Source: Phormidesmis priestleyi ULC007
Lineage (GTDB): Bacteria > Cyanobacteriota > Cyanobacteriia > Leptolyngbyales > Leptolyngbyaceae
DNA length: 64,000 bases
Assembly (NCBI RefSeq): GCF_001895925.1
Contig: NZ_MPPI01000016.1
Coordinates: forward strand, 1 to 64,000
Direction of reading: 5' to 3'
Below are positions 62,669-64,000 of the stretch, one piece after another (position 1 is the stretch's first letter; each line of letters opens with the position of its first letter). The position numbers and the translations under genes were made by a program. The notes under the pieces were generated by a model. It was not told the DNA's origin and ran no database searches. It saw only the letters and a program-made list of their open reading frames with translations.

Positions 62669-63745
62669 TCAATACCGCAAAGTTAGTGCAATTCGATGAT
62701 GATTGGAGAGCGCTCCATCGTCCACAATAGCGACGTTTCCTCCCTTCGCCAATACAGCTTCGATCACTTCATCCACGGCATCATCCATCACTTCGGTGCC
62801 GCCTGCCTGTTCTACTAACTCTAGATCGCCGTTTTCGGTTAGGATCGCCGGAATATGATAATTCTTTTCAACCAAAAGCAGTTTTCCTCGACCTTCTTGC
62901 GCCAACCGCCACGCTTCTTCGATCGTAGAAACAACCGCTTGAGCGCTCATCGCGTTATCTAATACTTGGAGTGCATCGACTCGCTGCGCCTCCCGAACAG
63001 TCTGCACGATTGACCACACCTCAGGGGTTATTTCGGAGATAGTTGCTTTGTCAAAGTTGCCGCCAAGAGTGCCTGCGATCGCTGGAGTATGTTGCGAAAC
63101 TTCTTGAAAGAAGGAGACTTGACGAACCACTCCGCCAACAATCAGTGGCAGCGCCTCGTCCTGCATATAGAATGTCAACGCCCTGTCTACTTGCTGAAAA
63201 AATCGGCGATGCCTGTCGTCCATATAGCTAGAATCCGAATCATAGGGAAGCGCAGTAGTGGCTCCGGGACCGGTCATTTGCATCAGAAAGTTTTCATCGC
63301 TCACTTCCTCAAGAGTTTCTCCTGTTCCGGCTAACAAGCGAGTAGATGCCTGGCTCAACAGCAAAACCCAATAGCGCTGGGCCCGATGCATACCATAAAC
63401 CAGATCGCGGGTTGCAAAGGTTTGATCAATCACAACCCGTGCAGGGACAGCAAACGGGAGATAATAGAGCTTGGCAAAGTCATGACCGACATAGAGTGCC
63501 AAACCATCTAGCGTGTGGGGATAGTCAATTTCGCCCACAAGGGTTTCGAGCTGTTTGAGTAACGGCTCTAACTCGCGGCTAGAAAATTCTTCGGCCAGCC
63601 GCCCTGTTGCCTCATCTACGAGATTTTTGACTCGAATGGGGTCTTGTTTGTTATCGGGCGATGTCCGATGGGTGGGCAACAAAATGGAAAGCGCAGGCAC
63701 CTTGATCAAAGACTGTAATTGCTTCAGATCTTGACGAGTAATCAT
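62669..63745 (-). CDS. baeRF-family protein, archaeo-eukaryotic release-factor-like (Balon-type candidate)
   Basis: A 358-residue protein. The N-terminal ~140 residues (LSILLPTHRTSPDNKQDPIRVKNLVDEA) are the usual start of bacterial eRF1/Pelota-like 'baeRF' proteins. The middle domain has HRAQRYWVLLLSQASTRLLAG. The C-terminal domain (LLLVEKNYHIPAIL...DDAVDEVIEAVLAKGGNVAIVDDGALSNHHRIALTLRY) matches the L7Ae-like domain of that fold. Relatives include Balon, a ribosome hibernation factor; I infer a role on stalled or resting ribosomes. No GGQ motif is seen, so peptide release is unlikely. ATG at 63745. Confidence 0.75.
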   Translation of the reverse strand: MITRQDLKQLQSLIKVPALSILLPTHRTSPDNKQDPIRVKNLVDEATGRLAEEFSSRELEPLLKQLETLVGEIDYPHTLDGLALYVGHDFAKLYYLPFAVPARVVIDQTFATRDLVYGMHRAQRYWVLLLSQASTRLLAGTGETLEEVSDENFLMQMTGPGATTALPYDSDSSYMDDRHRRFFQQVDRALTFYMQDEALPLIVGGVVRQVSFFQEVSQHTPAIAGTLGGNFDKATISEITPEVWSIVQTVREAQRVDALQVLDNAMSAQAVVSTIEEAWRLAQEGRGKLLLVEKNYHIPAILTENGDLELVEQAGGTEVMDDAVDEVIEAVLAKGGNVAIVDDGALSNHHRIALTLRY

Positions 63746-63864
63746 GAGTATTTCCTATCAAGTTTTAAGTGGTTATAGCAGTCTTACAGTAGTGAGGTAT
63801 GCTGACCCTTTGGTTATCACGCTTTCCAGTTTTGCGTCTGGATCTGATCCGATCGGTATCCTGA

Positions 63865-64000
63865 TTAAGGACAACTCACCCTCGATTTCATTTGGGCTTC
63901 AGCCGCTTGCACTGCCGCAACTTTAGGAGTAACCATCGCATTCGCTTGACTGAGCGTTGCGTTATCAGGCATCCCTGTAATTGCTGTGTCCAGGTTCGCG
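63865..64000 (-). CDS. Partial gene, 3' end, product unknown
   Basis: An open frame enters from the right edge of the window: ...ANLDTAITGMPDNATLSQANAM, then VTPKVAAVQAAEAQMKSRVSCP and a TAA at 63865-63867. The composition (Ala, Gln, helical) suggests the C-terminal end of a small exported or stress protein. The start lies outside the window. No family can be named. Confidence 0.4.
   Translation of the reverse strand, partial: ANLDTAITGMPDNATLSQANAMVTPKVAAVQAAEAQMKSRVSCP

Overview
The window comes from a cyanobacterium. It carries photosystem II genes (psbI, and the divergent pair psbN/psbH), several cyanobacteria-restricted protein families (DUF3769, DUF3084, DUF3146, DUF1400, Mo-nitro_C, Gly-Gly bacteriocin precursors) and many copies of the HIP1 octamer GCGATCGC. 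Gene content and repeat load look like a filamentous Leptolyngbya-type genome; that placement is inference from protein resemblance only. All calls come from reading the sequence; no database search was run.

Layout. 0-10.6 kb is core chromosome: an LptD/OstA-like outer-membrane protein, psbI, a GH38 alpha-mannosidase, psbN/psbH, a TatA-type protein, pth, DUF3146 and a YqgF-like nuclease. 10.6-19.8 kb holds DUF3084, a GlsB/YeaQ membrane protein, an RRM RNA-binding protein, valine-pyruvate aminotransferase, an orphan sugar-type ABC ATPase, Uma2 and XRE genes, a small nuclease-like gene, an LD-carboxypeptidase and a GT4 glycosyltransferase. 20-23.2 kb has an orphan PhnD-like lipoprotein and an operon of a MinD/ParA-type ATPase with a c-heme DUF3365-HAMP membrane sensor.

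23.6-33.7 kb is the most interesting block, a peptide secretion locus. Five small genes encode peptides with double-glycine leaders. They are followed by a tandem cyclic-nucleotide-binding protein, an HlyD-type adaptor, a C39 peptidase/ABC exporter and a second large ABC protein. No maturation enzyme is visible nearby. 34-37.7 kb has a Mo-nitro_C protein, DUF3455, gluconokinase and an ABC exporter. 37.7-40.9 kb is a P-loop ATPase/TPR module with a DUF433 gene, bracketed by ~200-bp direct repeats that duplicate the start of that ABC exporter gene.

40.9-45.9 kb is rich in mobile DNA: MITE-like elements, a phnDCE-type operon and a GT9 glycosyltransferase pseudogene cut by a miniature element. 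45.9-51.3 kb has ahcY and a run of small conserved hypothetical genes. 51.3-57 kb has two duplicated secreted proteins, relics of a polyhydroxybutyrate locus (truncated phaB, broken phasin), a holin-like membrane protein and two DUF1400 proteins. 57-61.7 kb is a same-strand set of gluconolactonase, MGH1/GH63-type glucosidase and glucose-dehydrogenase-type SDR. With gluconokinase at 35 kb these could form a glucose-to-6-phosphogluconate route. The end holds a broken secreted-protein gene, a baeRF/Balon-like release-factor homologue and a partial gene.

Several families of small palindromic elements run through the window. The commonest is an ~80-bp hairpin core, present eight times, carried inside elements with at least three different terminal inverted repeats.
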